Origin: Prionace glauca
Taxonomy: Eukaryota > Chordata > Chondrichthyes > Carcharhiniformes > Carcharhinidae
Direction of reading: 5' to 3'
Length of the DNA: 64,000 bases
Assembly: GCA_037974335.1 (NCBI GenBank)
Contig: CM075760.1
Coordinates: 59,898,515-59,962,514, forward strand
Below, piece by piece: positions 11,012 through 21,330 of this stretch (its first letter is position 1; each line of letters begins with the position of its first letter). The notes below the pieces were generated by a model. The model saw nothing but the letters and a program-made list of their open reading frames with translations, searched no databases and was not told the DNA's origin. Position numbers and translations under genes: made by a program.

Positions 11012-12214
11012 AACAGAAAGAAAACAGAGACCCTGGGAGGGAATCGGCTCATGACAACCCCACGGTGTCTCTGGGTAATCTGTTTTTGATCTCTCTGTGT
11101 GGTGCTTTGAATATGAGTTCTCCTGGCAATAGGCAGTGCGCTGCCCAGCTGGAAAACATTACCTGAGCCTACTATAAGGCAGCCCAGGACTGGGCGTGCT
11201 GCAATGTAGTCGCAGGCAGCGACTAGTGAGTGTATACAACGGTAGTGGTTTCGAACATTTTGCATTAAACTATGTTCCTTTCCAGTCGGGCGCCCTGAGC
11301 CATTACATTAGTGACAAGGAAAAAGAAAAGTTGCTTTTCAACAACAAACCAAGTAAGATAGTGATGGGGGGATATTGAAAATACCGCTGTTTTGGGAAAA
11401 TGGAAACTTATGATGTGGATGCAGAGGATCGTACCGAGTAAGCTTGAAAAAAATGAGCTATTTCTTCCGGGCAAATGGGATAGAGGGGGTCGGCTGATAA
11501 ATGTCATCCTCCTGACAGCTTGTGGGGCCCAGAATTGTACCATCAGAAAGTGTTTTAACCTGCCCGGCAGCCCACCTTTTGATTAATTGGCCGATATGTA
11601 TTGGGCCACTACGCATCTAACCCATCTGTTACACTACGAATCTAAAGGTTTAACATGACAACTACACTTCCTGAGAACTAGTCATCAACTTCTTGACAAG
11701 ACAATGGAAATTGGCGGAAAATTGTGACTACGGGTCAGCCCTTCCCGAATTATCATGGGATAATTTAGTACGTGGAATTAATAATGATGTGACTGACTAA
11801 ACGAACTATGGAACTTAAGAAAGGAATAGCAATGGCCCTTTCCCTGAAAACTCGGAAAAAGCACCTCAGGAACTTGAGGAGTCCATCGACAGTACCATCT
11901 CCAGCTTTTAGCAATTCCCATCATCAAGCAGATAATGCGCGTGTCTCTCATCTGCTGCCAATAAGGGACAATTGTAGTCGGAGGCCTCGAGATTCCACGT
12001 CTGGACGGGAAGTTCCTCCGCAATACAGTGAGTGGCGAGCAACTCTGCTGCTCTTGCAGCCATCGGGTCCGCCCCAGAAAAAAATACTGAAACAGGCAAA
12101 GTGCATACCGCTTCGGCCGAAGGGCGAAGTCATCTGAGGCCAGGGCTTTACAGCTCGAGAATAAGAAATTGATGCAACTAAGTTGCATCCCCACACCCAA
12201 AGTGGCTTCAATCC
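11012..12214. other. No gene recognised
   Basis: 1.2 kb without a recognisable protein, V segment or repeat. The longest open frame (minus, 11778-12272) has no family resemblance and runs into the next CR1. Confidence 0.4.
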
Positions 12215-12900
12215 GGATTAAACAGCAGGTGGACAGAATGGTGAAGACGGCATTCGGCGTTCTTGGCTTCATTGGTCAGAACATTGAATGCAGGCGTTGA
12301 GAGTTTTGTTGAAGGTGTGCAAGATATTGCAAGGCTACACTTGAATGCTATGTACAGTTCTGGCCACCCTACTATTTAGGATATTAATATAGGATATTAT
12401 TAAACTATAAAAAGTGCAGAAAACATTTACTAGGATACTACCTCGAGTTGATGATTTGAGTAATAAGGAGGGGCTGGATAGACTAGGACATTTTTCACTG
12501 GAGAGTAGCAGCCTAAGGGTGGTCTTACAAAGTCAATAAATTAATGAGGGACATAGACCTGCTAATCAAAATCTTTTCTGAAAGTTTAGGGAGTCTAAAA
12601 CTAGAGGGCATATGTTTAAGGTGAGAGGAGAGAGATACAAAAGGATACAGGGGGCAATTATTTCACACCAAGCGTTGTGAGCGTCTGGAACAACCTTCCG
12701 GATGTTGTAGTAGAGGTGGATAAAATTTTGCCTTTTAAAAAACATTTAGACATTTACATGGTATGATTGTTATGGAGGGATATGAGCCAAATACGGGCAA
12801 GTGGACTAACTTCATCTTAAAAACTGGGCGGCGTGGACAAGTTGGGCAGAACAGCCTGTTTCCATGCTCTAAATCTCTGTGACTCTATGACTCTATGAAC
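12215..12900 (+). mobile_element. CR1-type LINE 3' region, decayed
   Basis: Broken frames show 'FGVLGFIGQNIE', 'LECYVQFWPPY' and 'AENIY-DTTSS', the C-terminal block after the RT, then the family 3' end ('cctgtttccatgct...tctatgactctatga'). Confidence 0.7.
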
Positions 12901-12904
12901 ACAT

Positions 12905-13995
12905 TATCATGAATCCGTTGCATTGATTGAAGATATTATGGATGCAGGATTGGCTGACTGGCAGAAGGCAGCGAGTGGCAATCAAAGCTATTTTTTTCAG
13001 GATGGCAACCAGTGACTAGTGGTGTGCCTCAGGGGTCGGTGCTGGGACCACAACTTTTCACAATATACATTGATGATTTGGAAGAAGGAACTGAAGGCAC
13101 TGTTGCTAAGTTTGCAGATGACAGAAAGATATATGGAGGGATAGGTGACATTGGGGAAGCAGGAGTGCTGCAGAAATACTTGGACAGGTTAGGAGAATGG
13201 GCAAGAAATAGCAGATGGAATACAATGTGGAAGAGTGTGAGGTTATGCACTTTGGAAGGACGAATGAAGGCATAAACTATTTTCAAACTGGGGGGAAATG
13301 CTTAAGAAATCAGAAGCACAAAAGGACTCGGGTTAACGTACAAATGGAGTGGACAGTTAGGAAGGCAAATGCAATGTTAGCATTCATGTCGAGAGGGCTA
13401 CAATACGAGAACAGGGATTTATTCCTGAGGAATATTGAAATATTGTGAGCGGTTTTGGGCCCCGTATCTAATGAAGGATGTGCTGGCATTGGAAAGTATT
13501 CAGAGGAGGTTGATAAGAATGATCCCTGGAATGACGAGCTTGTCGTGTGAGGAACGGTTGAGGACTCTGAGTCCATACTCGTTGGAGTTTAGAAGGAGTG
13601 GGGTTGGGGTGGGGGGGTCCTATTGAAACTTAAAGGATACTGCGAGGCCTATATACAGTGGACTTGGAGAGGATGTTTCCACTAGTAGGAAGAACTGAAA
13701 ACAGTAGGACCAGAGTGCAAAACTTCAGAGTAAAGGGACGATCGTTTAAAACAGAAATGAGGAGGAATTTCTTCAGCGAGAGAGAGGTGAATCTATGAAA
13801 ATCTTCGTCGCAGAAGACTGTAGAGGCCAGGGCATTGACTGTCTTTAAGATAGAAGAAGATAGGTTCTTGATTAATAAGGGGAACCAGTAGTTATGTGGA
13901 AAAGGCAGGTGAATGAGAAAAATATCAGCCACCATTGAATGGCGGAGCAGATTCGATAGACCCAGTGGCCTAATTCTGCTCCTATGTCTTATGGT
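12905..13995 (+). mobile_element. CR1-type LINE fragment, decayed
   Basis: Begins at [20 protein letters not shown] (13012), then [27 protein letters not shown] and WAPYLMKDVLALESIQRR, and ends at 'cctaattctgctcctatgtc'. Frameshifts are common. A full-length relative is at 14797-15968. Confidence 0.8.
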
Positions 13996-14435
13996 CTTTT
14001 AGTCCTATGGTCTTATTAAAGGTAGTAGCCGTTAGAGTTTTGGACAATGAAGAATCAAGGGGCGGGGGAAAGCGTGAAAATGTGAAGTTAAGGCAAGAGA
14101 TTTGCCTCATAGTACTGATATTGTTGATTACTGGAGCAGGTTTCAAAGTTGGTATGGCAGCTCTTGATTCTCTTTCTGATGTTATTGCTTTGTATGTATA
14201 CATTTCTGAGAAAGCCGTTCAGCAACAATCCACATCTCTTTATCGCTTTCCTCCGGTGAGCACAGAGTCAGGGGGAGAATCATTAAATAATTTAAAAATA
14301 TAAAAGGGCTCTAGATTGCCTGTGGACCAAATGTTTGTTTGTGGCTGAGTCCACATCTATCAATCAACGAGAAAATTAATGTGCGATTGTGACTGACAAC
14401 AAGACATTGAGAAGTATCAATGTACTCAATGCGTT
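13996..14435. other. No gene recognised
   Basis: Nothing clear. Shares 'agcaacaatccacatctct' with 6016. Confidence 0.35.
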
Positions 14436-14695
14436 ACTCCCACACAGCGCCAGGGACCTGGGTTCGATTCCCAGCTTGGGTCACTGTCTGTGCATTCTCC
14501 ACATGTCTGCGTGGGCTTCCAGGAGGTCCTTCGGTTTCCTCCCAGAATCTGATAGATGTGCTGGTTAGGTGCATTGTTAAATCCTCCCTCAGCGTACCCA
14601 AACAGGCCTCAGACTGTGGCCACTCGGGAATTTTCACAGTGGCGTTACTGCAGTAGTAATGTAAGCCTACTTATGGCATTAATAAATAAACTTAA
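14436..14695 (+). mobile_element. tRNA-headed SINE
   Basis: 'cacagcgccagggacctggg', B-box 'ggttcgattcccagc' and 'cacatgtctgcgtgggcttc', ending in an 'aataaataaacttaaaa' tail. Confidence 0.85.
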
Positions 14696-14796
14696 AACTA
14701 TAGTATTCATGCATTTAACAGAAGCCTTAAGAATCAGGACAGAGAACAGAATATATCGCTAAATGCAGTTGGCTGGGAATGATCAATTAGATTTGG

Positions 14797-15968
14797 GCTG
14801 GGTGCAGATTGATTCAGAAGGCGTTTGACAAGGTACCTCACAGGAGGTTATTGCAGAAGGTCAGGGGACATGGAGTTGGGGGTAGGGTGTTAGCGTGGAT
14901 AGAGGATTGGTTGTCAAATAGGATGCAGAGAGTGGGGGTCAATGGGTGCTATTCGGATTGGCGGATGGTGACTAGTGGAGTGCCTCAGGAGTCGGTGCTG
15001 AGGCCTCAGCTATTTACCATTTATATAGATGATCTGGAGGAGGGAACCGAGTGTATGGTGTCGAAATTTGCTGATGACACCAAGATTGCAGGAAAGGCAA
15101 ATTGTGCGGAGGGTGTGGAGAGTCTACAGAAGGATCTAGATAGGCTGGGCGAATGGGCCAGGAAATAGCAAATGGAATTTAATGTTGGCAAGTGCGAGGT
15201 GGTCCACTTTGGTAGGAATAATGGTAGGAAGGATTACTACTTACGTGGTGAAAAACTGCAGCAGGCGACGGTGCAGAGGGACCTTGGGGTCCTTGTGCAT
15301 GAGTCGCAAAAACCCTGCTTGCAGGTGCAGCAGGTGGTCAGGAAGGCGAATGGGATGCTGGCCTTCATAGCGAGGGGGACTGAATATAAAAGTAGGGAGG
15401 TCCTGCAGCGGCTGTATAGGGCATTGGTGAGGCCGCAGCTGGAGTACTGTGTGCAGTTTTGGGCGCCGTACTTACGCAAGGATATTTTGGCCTTTGAGGG
15501 AGTGCAGAAGAGATTTACTAGGCTGATGCCGGAGTTAAGGGGGTTGAGCTATGAGGAGAGGCTGAATAAATTAGGCTTGTACTCGTTAGAGTTTAGAAGA
15601 ATGAGGGGAGATCTCATTGAGACGCATAAGATGATGAATGGGATGGATAGGATAGAGGTGGAGAGACTCTTCCCGCTCAGAAAGGATAGTAGGACTAGGT
15701 TTAGAACAGAGTTGAGGAGGAACTTCTTCACTCAAAGGGTGGGGAATCTCTGGAATTCTCTGCCCGTAGAAGTGGTGGAGGCTACCTCGCTAAATATTTT
15801 TAAGAAGTGGGTTGATGGGTTTTTGATAAGAGAGGGGATTAAGGGTTATGGGGAGAGGGCAGGAATGTGGAACTGAGCCACGACAGATCAGCCATGATCT
15901 TATTGAATGGCGGGGCAGGCTCGAAGGGCTAGATGGCCTACTCCTGCTCCTATTTCTTATGTTCTTAT
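14797..15968 (+). mobile_element. CR1-type LINE, 5'-truncated, well preserved
   Basis: Frame from 14809 gives [38 protein letters not shown] and [11 protein letters not shown], then after one stop it continues with WxMEFNVGKCEVVHFG, [33 protein letters not shown] and FFTQRVGNLWNSLPVEVVE. This is the second half of the RT plus the C-terminal block. The 3' end is 'cctgctcctatttcttatgt'. It lacks the endonuclease, ORF1 and a short block near 15690 that the copy at 58620 keeps. High similarity to that copy suggests recent activity of the family. Confidence 0.9.
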
Positions 15969-16019
15969 GATCTAGACTTTAGTCAGAACATTAACGTTCT
16001 ATGACCAATTTTTCTTCTG

Positions 16020-16262
16020 CTGACACTTTACAATATAAAACGTAGACAAAATTACCCCCCAGAGAACCCGGGACAAAATCAGTTAATGGACCGTAAGAAT
16101 TGAAATTGCTAGAGAGCCGAAAGAGACATGTCCCAGTGAGAAAAACTGAAACAACTGCTGAAACTAAACAGACGGAATCCAACTGACAGTTCAAGGAGTT
16201 TGGAACAAGTTCCCATGAGTACAAGAAGCACAAACAGCACCAAGGGAAATATAGAAATGAAA
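16020..16262 (+). repeat. Locus repeat, copy B (right-side partner of inverted copy C)
   Basis: Contains 'atcagttaatggaccgtaag', 'ggaatccaactgacagttc' and 'acaagttcccatgagtac'. Copy C at 19290-19470 reads the same on the minus strand. B and C lie about equally far from the mid-point between the two supporting V exons (near 17.81 kb), so the inverted duplication probably extends at least this far. Confidence 0.6.
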
Positions 16263-17052
16263 CGAAATATTCTCGAAATATTTCAAAAGAGAAACAAAGG
16301 AGATGATATTTACAAAAGAAAATTTGAAAATAGGTCAAAACAATTTAGAATCTTCGGAAGAAGTGCGGGACAGCATTAATTTTTTCAATATTGAACGATC
16401 CATTTTTCTATATGTTTGTTTCAATATATGCTGATAAAATCTCAGCTGCTTTATGTTGGATTTTATTTTGCTCAGTCATGCAAAGCCGTTGTGTCACTAT
16501 CGGACAATGATTTTTTGGAAAATGATTTCATCATTGATGATAAAATGTGTCTTCTGATTTGTCACTCACGAAGGGATATATAAATTCTAATGCAATATAC
16601 ATTATAAACAAACATACAATGTCGAAGGATGGAGTTCGGTCCATCAAATAGTTGCTTCCCCTTTATAAATAGCATCAATTATTTGCCTCGATGACGAATT
16701 TCCCAAATAGCTCTGCATGCAATTCCTGTTCCAGCGCAGTTTCGTTTGAAAATTACGTTGGAATTTATTCCCACCAAAATCCTTGACAACGCACTCCAGA
16801 TTGGAAGAATTCACTATCCGAAAGCAGCAAAAAAAATCACGTCATTATCCTTTTTAGCACGAGTTATATTTCAATAACAGTCAATACGTTTCGAACAGGT
16901 TTAAATTTTTTTTTAAAATCGAGATTTTCACGCGATTAATCAACAATATCCTACATACTGTCTCCCCTCCTCCATCCCCTCCACCTCGCCCCCCACCTCC
17001 CTCGGAAAACAGTGGTTAAACAAACAAATGATGTTCACCTTTTCTCTTTCAG
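16263..17052 (+). other. Flank of supporting V; no leader exon
   Basis: I searched the 800 bases before the V exon for a short Met-hydrophobic exon ending in a GT donor and found none. This agrees with a supporting V that is spliced from an upstream J. A C-rich stretch (16966-17008) precedes the tttctctttcag acceptor. Confidence 0.5.
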
Positions 17053-17358
17053 ATTCCAGTTCCCTGGATTTCAAAAAACTGCCTCTCCAAAACTCTGTTG
17101 TCGGTGACACGGTTACTTTAAGCTGTAAATATTCAGGGTTCTGTCAGTACACAATACACTGGTACAGTCAGTCCCCAGGGCAGGTTGTGAAATACCTGCT
17201 TCAGATACACACTTCAGGAGGGGAGAATAAAGAAAACGCTGCCGTGGGGAGAATTTCTGCTTCTGTCGGTCCTCTCGAGAAGATCAGCCGGTTAACGATC
17301 TCCAAACTGCAACTAAGTGACTCCGCTGTATATTACTGTGCACTGAGTCGGCACAGAG
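17053..17358 (+). CDS. Supporting TCR-delta-like V segment of the NAR-TCR cluster
   Basis: Open V exon in phase 1 after a strong polypyrimidine acceptor (AG at 17051-17052). It encodes an Ig-fold V domain: VVGDTVTLSCKYS with the first canonical Cys, IHWYSQSPGQVVKYLL with the core Trp, then SRLTISKLQLSDSAVYYCAL with the second Cys. A third Cys sits in CDR1 (SGFCQYT). No separate leader exon precedes it, and the J at 1837 has a phase-compatible donor. In shark NAR-TCR this exon type forms the membrane-proximal V domain, joining to delta D, J and C downstream. Those are not in the window. An ordinary TRDV gene is the alternative; the missing leader and CDR1 Cys argue for the supporting type. Confidence 0.82.
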
Positions 17359-17397
17359 CACAGTGATGCAGAACACGGAGAGACCTGTACAAAAACC
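17359..17397 (+). other. Perfect 23-RSS of the supporting V
   Basis: Heptamer CACAGTG (17359-17365), exactly 23 bases, nonamer ACAAAAACC (17389-17397). Both are full consensus. It is also the first unit of the tandem array that follows. Confidence 0.95.
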
Positions 17398-17419
17398 TGA
17401 ACTTAGGGACTATTAAAGG

Positions 17420-18205
17420 CACAGTGATACAGAACTCGGAGAGAACAGTGCAGAAACCTGAAAATGGCGAAGATTATAGACAGTGATACAGAACACAGAG
17501 AAAGTTTTACAAAAATCCTGATCATGGCATAGATTACGGGCAAAATAGTACAGATCTGTACAAAAAAACCTGATCATGGTGAGGATTACAGACACAGTCA
17601 GACAGAACACGGAGAGAGCTGTACAAAAACCTGAACATGGTGAGGATTACAGGCACAGTGAGACAGAACACGGAGAGAGCTGTACAAAAACCTAAACATG
17701 CTGAGGATTACAGACACAGTGATACAGAACACGGAGAGAGCTGTACAAAAACCTGAACATGCTGAGGATTACAGACACAGTGATACAGAACACGGAGAGA
17801 GCTGTACAAAAACCTGAACATGGTGAGGATTACAGACACAGTGATACAGAACACGGAGAGAGCTGTACAAAAACCTGAACATGGTGAGGATTACAGACAC
17901 AGTGATACAGAACACGGAGAGAGCTGTACAAAAACCTGAACATGCTGAGGATTACAGACACAGTGATACAGAACACGGAGAGAGCTGTACAAAAACCTGA
18001 ACATGGTGAGGATTACAGGCACAGTGAGACAGAACACAGAGACAGCTGTACAAAAACCTAAACATGGTGAGGATTACGAGCACAGTTCTACGGAACATGG
18101 AGAGAACTGTACAGAATCATAATCACTGTGAAGATTAAAGCCACAGCGATATAAAACTCGGAGTGCTGTACAAAATCCTGAATGTGGTGTGGATTACAAG
18201 AACCT
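17420..18205 (+). repeat. 61-bp tandem array whose unit is a 23-RSS
   Basis: From 17593 to 18142 heptamer positions recur every 61 bases: 17593, 17654, 17715, 17776, 17837, 17898, 17959, 18020, 18081, 18142. Units at 17654 to 18020 (seven) each have CACAGTG, a 23-base spacer and ACAAAAACC, all perfect. The outer units (17420, 17479, about 17540, 17593, 18081, 18142) are degenerate. The unit matches the V gene's own signal plus 22 bases of its 3' flank, so the array looks like an amplification of that signal. The central units are nearly identical, which implies recent expansion or homogenisation. Confidence 0.95.
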
Positions 18206-18224
18206 ATAACACTCACCATGTTCA

Positions 18225-18263
18225 CGTTTTTGTACAGGTCTCTCCGTGTTCTGTATCAGGGTG
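18225..18263 (-). other. Degenerate 23-RSS of the inverted supporting V
   Basis: Minus strand: heptamer caccctg (18257-18263), exactly 23 bases, nonamer acaaaaacg (18225-18233, 8 of 9). The heptamer keeps CAC but has lost the AG at positions 4 and 5. Confidence 0.85.
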
Positions 18264-18545
18264 CCGTGCGCTGACTCAGCGCAAATTTCTGGACAGCTAA
18301 TTTGTCGTTCGGAGATATTTAATCAGCAGATTTTGACGGAAGAAAGGATAGAAACAGAAATTCTACCCATGGCCGCGTTTTTACTCTTCCCTTCTGAACT
18401 GTGTCTCTGAAGTAGATATTTCGGCGCCCGTCCTGGGGAGTAACTGTACCAGTGTACAGGAACCTGAGTATTGATACTAAAAGCAACGGTCTTGCGGGAG
18501 CAGAATTTTGGATAAGTCAGCTCTGTAACACAAAGAAGCTGGAAT
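18264..18545 (-). pseudogene. Inverted supporting V pseudogene (cluster 2)
   Basis: Minus-strand homologue of the exon at 17053-17358. The acceptor (tttgcag then attccag-like start), the CDR1 Cys region, 'cactggtacag', 'actccccagg' and the 'tgagtcagcg' end all align. Stops and frameshifts occur from the first framework onward, for example a stop about 10 codons in. The flank before the acceptor ('aacagtggctaaacaaacaa') also matches the flank of the + strand copy, so the duplication is wider than the exon. Confidence 0.85.
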
Positions 18546-19289
18546 CTGCAAACAAGTTGTTTGTTTAGCCACTGTTTATCCGGGGAAACTTGTCAATCTC
18601 CTGAATATCTCTGCCTTTTGCAGTAGTTTGCTTCATTGAAGTTGGTTCATAATTTATTGACCAATGGAAATAAATAAGCATAAGAAATCTGTAGACCATT
18701 TTTCTTTCCACAACAAATTTTACTCAACTGCAGGAAGGGTGATGCTGGGAGCAGAAGTGGTGGTACTGGGAAATGTGACTTTAACTTTCAAAAGTATGGT
18801 GAGGTAAAAAAACTTCTGGAACAAAGCAAGGTTCCAGTCCCAAGGGAAATATAGCAAGGTGAATGCGTAAAATTGGCAGCACCTTCAATTAATTGTCATT
18901 ATTTGCAGAAGTATGTCCTTCTGTGCTGTATGATTCTGCTTTTTATTCAATATTTGCTTCTAAATGTATTGATGAAATAAGAACCCAACCCCCCCCCAAA
19001 AAAACTTATTAATGTCAATTCTTCTCCAATGAATTACTATCCAATCTTCATTAACTGAAGGACAATATTCAGTTTTATGTCCCTGCACGTATCGAAATTC
19101 AACAGAAACTACAAATATTCGTCTGCACTCTTTCAACCCAACTGGCAATGGATACTGTGGGTCAAATGTCAACATTTGTCGAGGTTCGACCCTACATGAT
19201 AACTCTTCCCTGCTGTTGGCCTGCTTGTCTATTTCTGTCCATTAATTCTGTCATTTTACTTTTAAGAGAAAAAAATTCGTTTTACTTCT
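18546..19289. other. No gene; mirror flank of the inverted supporting V
   Basis: No protein signal. The first 40 bases match the flank of the + strand copy. Beyond that similarity fades or needs an alignment. Confidence 0.4.
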
Positions 19290-19470
19290 ACATCTGAGTT
19301 GTTTTCTGTCTGTTCTTTGCGGTTTCTAACCGTCATGACAAGGACTCCCAGTTGTCGGTTGGGTTCAGTCTGTTCAGTTTCTGCAGTGGTTTTACTGTTA
19401 CTCACTGGGAACTGTCTCTTAGGGTGTCTGAGAATTACTTCCTTCAGCCCATTGGTTGATTGTTTCCAGT
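19290..19470 (-). repeat. Locus repeat, copy C (inverted)
   Basis: Minus strand contains the 'cccagtgagtaac' and 'ggaaactgaacagactgaac' stretch found in copy A and in B. See copy B for symmetry. Confidence 0.6.
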
Positions 19471-19904
19471 GCTTTCGGACCAGAACAGTTTCTGAGGTTT
19501 ACATTATATCCTTGCCACTTACATGAATAGGTTATTCGGCCCAGTTGGTCAAAGCTTGTTCTTGTACACCCCTTCTCTTCTCGAACACGAAATAACCATT
19601 TACATCCTAAGCCGTGTCTCTATCTATTTCTCACTCATTTTTTTCAAGCTGCGCCATAAATTCATTGCGCCGTTTCTCAAAACAGACTTTCACATTCTAA
19701 CGTTTCTGTGTAAATATATCCGAACGTTTCGATCTGTTCTTCTAATATTTTCATATAGAAATGTCCCCTGTTCTGGAGACATACATTCGAATCCTGCTAC
19801 GACAGATGGTGGAATTTGGCTTCAATTAAAATAATCTGGACGCCCCTCATGAGCGTGAAACCATTGTCCATTGCTGGGGGGAAAAAACATTTGGTTCACT
19901 AATG
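19471..19904. other. No gene recognised
   Basis: Nothing recognised. A 103-codon open frame here has no family resemblance. Confidence 0.35.
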
Positions 19905-20075
19905 TTCTTTAGACAAGGGAACCTGCCGTCCTTACCTTGTCTAGCTCAGGTGTGACTCCAGATTCACAGCAATGTGGATGAATCTCAACTGCCCTCTGAA
20001 ATGGCTAGCAGGCCAATCATTTCAAGGGCGAATAGGGATGCACAATAAATGCTGGCCAGCCAGCGACGCCTATGT
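19905..20075 (+). mobile_element. LINE/SINE 3'-end repeat
   Basis: 'ctgccgtccttaccttgtct', 'tcagcaactgccctctgaaatgg'-like text and 'caataaatgctggccagcca' match a dispersed 3' end very common in shark genomes. Confidence 0.6.
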
Positions 20076-21270
20076 CACAGGAATGAATAGAGAAAACGCT
20101 CTCCGCCAAAGGATCAGTTAATGCACATGTACTTTCTTGAAACTATACCATAATATTACATTTTTCTATGCTGCTTTTTCATGTCTAAGCAGCGTTCCAG
20201 CGACAAAGGACAACGCTTTTCCAAACTTTCGATATCCATACACATTGTTGATTACTTGGTTTCTCAGGATTGTAACAAATTAAAGTTGATAATAAAAGGC
20301 ATAATATATCAGAATGTGATAGACCAATAGAACTTGGTGACCCAGTATCCAATTCAGAAGTTTAGTTCTGATGTCCTCCCTTAATGCTAACTGTGCACCA
20401 AATTCGCAAATCCATTTATTCCATTAGTATTCAAAAATAAAATCTATGGAACCGTTCAGCACCCTCAGCCTTGACACAACCCAGTACTTGAAGAACTGAT
20501 ACTGCTTCAATTAGCAGAATCCAATGTATCTGAAATCAAGAAAAAAATGCAAGCCCATTTCTCAACTGTCAGCGTTCCATATGCGGAAGACAGTACAATT
20601 CAAAGCTTTCACAATTCCGTTAAAGGAGGAATGATTGTTTATAAGAAGGTAATAAAAATCAGGTAGGATATAACGAATTTCAGTTATTAATTGCTCAAGA
20701 ATGAAATGCCATCTATAACTATAAAATGATCCTTGAAGTTACTTGTTTCATGTCCTGGTTTTACCGCCGCGGCAGGTATTGGACCAGATTAACTCTCCAG
20801 TATACCATTCATTTTTCCCGGATCAGAGAGAAATTCTGTTCTCTGTGACTCTGCTGTCTCCCAGCTGTGAGTAAGAAGCGGGATTCAGGGTGTTCACAGT
20901 GTGTGTTCATTGAAAGAAATTAGGAGAGTAAGTGTGCGACATGTTGTGAGGATTACCCGATGCCTCCCTTAAACTAAAGATGATGCAAGATGAAGTCAGC
21001 TGAACCTCCGTCCCGGCAGGATACATGTCCTTCGGGATCTCACACTTCTGCACTCTCGTCTCACACCCGAAATCGAATTCAGTTTCTTACTCTGCCCCCG
21101 AGTCTAAATCTGCAACTGAAAATCTTCATTTGTAAATAATCCTCCTTTCGTTGCAAAGGATTAAAGTGATACCGATAACAATTATAAACTGACGGTGGAC
21201 ATTAGCTAGGACACTCTGCAACACGGGAGTTTGGGGTTTGGGGGAGAGGGTGTTATTGGGAGTCAGTCGC
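20076..21270. other. Intron of cluster 2; no gene
   Basis: 1.2 kb between the inverted J and the repeat at 20 kb. No coding signal is seen. The stretch at 21180-21270 corresponds to the flank after the J at 1896. Confidence 0.4.
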
Positions 21271-21323
21271 CGGCTGTGACAGTCACCACCGTCTCAGAAC
21301 CATCTGCATATCTCTATTCTCAC
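21271..21323 (-). pseudogene. Inverted J segment (cluster 2)
   Basis: Minus strand ends in 'ggtggtgactgtcacagccg', identical over 20 bases to the end of the J at 1837-1896. The donor gtaagt is replaced by gcgact. The 5' half is altered and the GPGT core is lost, with a string of changes between the heptamer and 'gtggtgactg'. It cannot splice normally. Confidence 0.85.
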
Positions 21324-21330
21324 CACAGTG
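21324..21330 (-). other. Heptamer of the inverted J, separated from its nonamer
   Basis: Perfect CACTGTG on the minus strand. The LINE begins immediately beyond. The likely remainder of the signal is at 22331-22350 (plus-strand 'tttcagtc' and 'acaaagcac'), matching the cluster 1 J signal read in reverse ('tttcaagtcagt' and 'acaaaaacg'). Confidence 0.7.

Noticed and set aside
11778-12272. 164-codon minus-strand open frame
   Set aside because: No domain or family resemblance, and it ends in CR1 sequence; another frame on the opposite strand is equally long.
17028-17052. ATG at 17028 as the start of the supporting V
   Set aside because: It lies in the polypyrimidine tract of the acceptor; a V domain starting there would lack a signal peptide. 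Splicing from the J is a better account.
17420-18205. CRISPR-like reading of the 61-base array
   Set aside because: Units are directly adjacent with no variable spacers, in a vertebrate locus, and match the neighbouring V signal.
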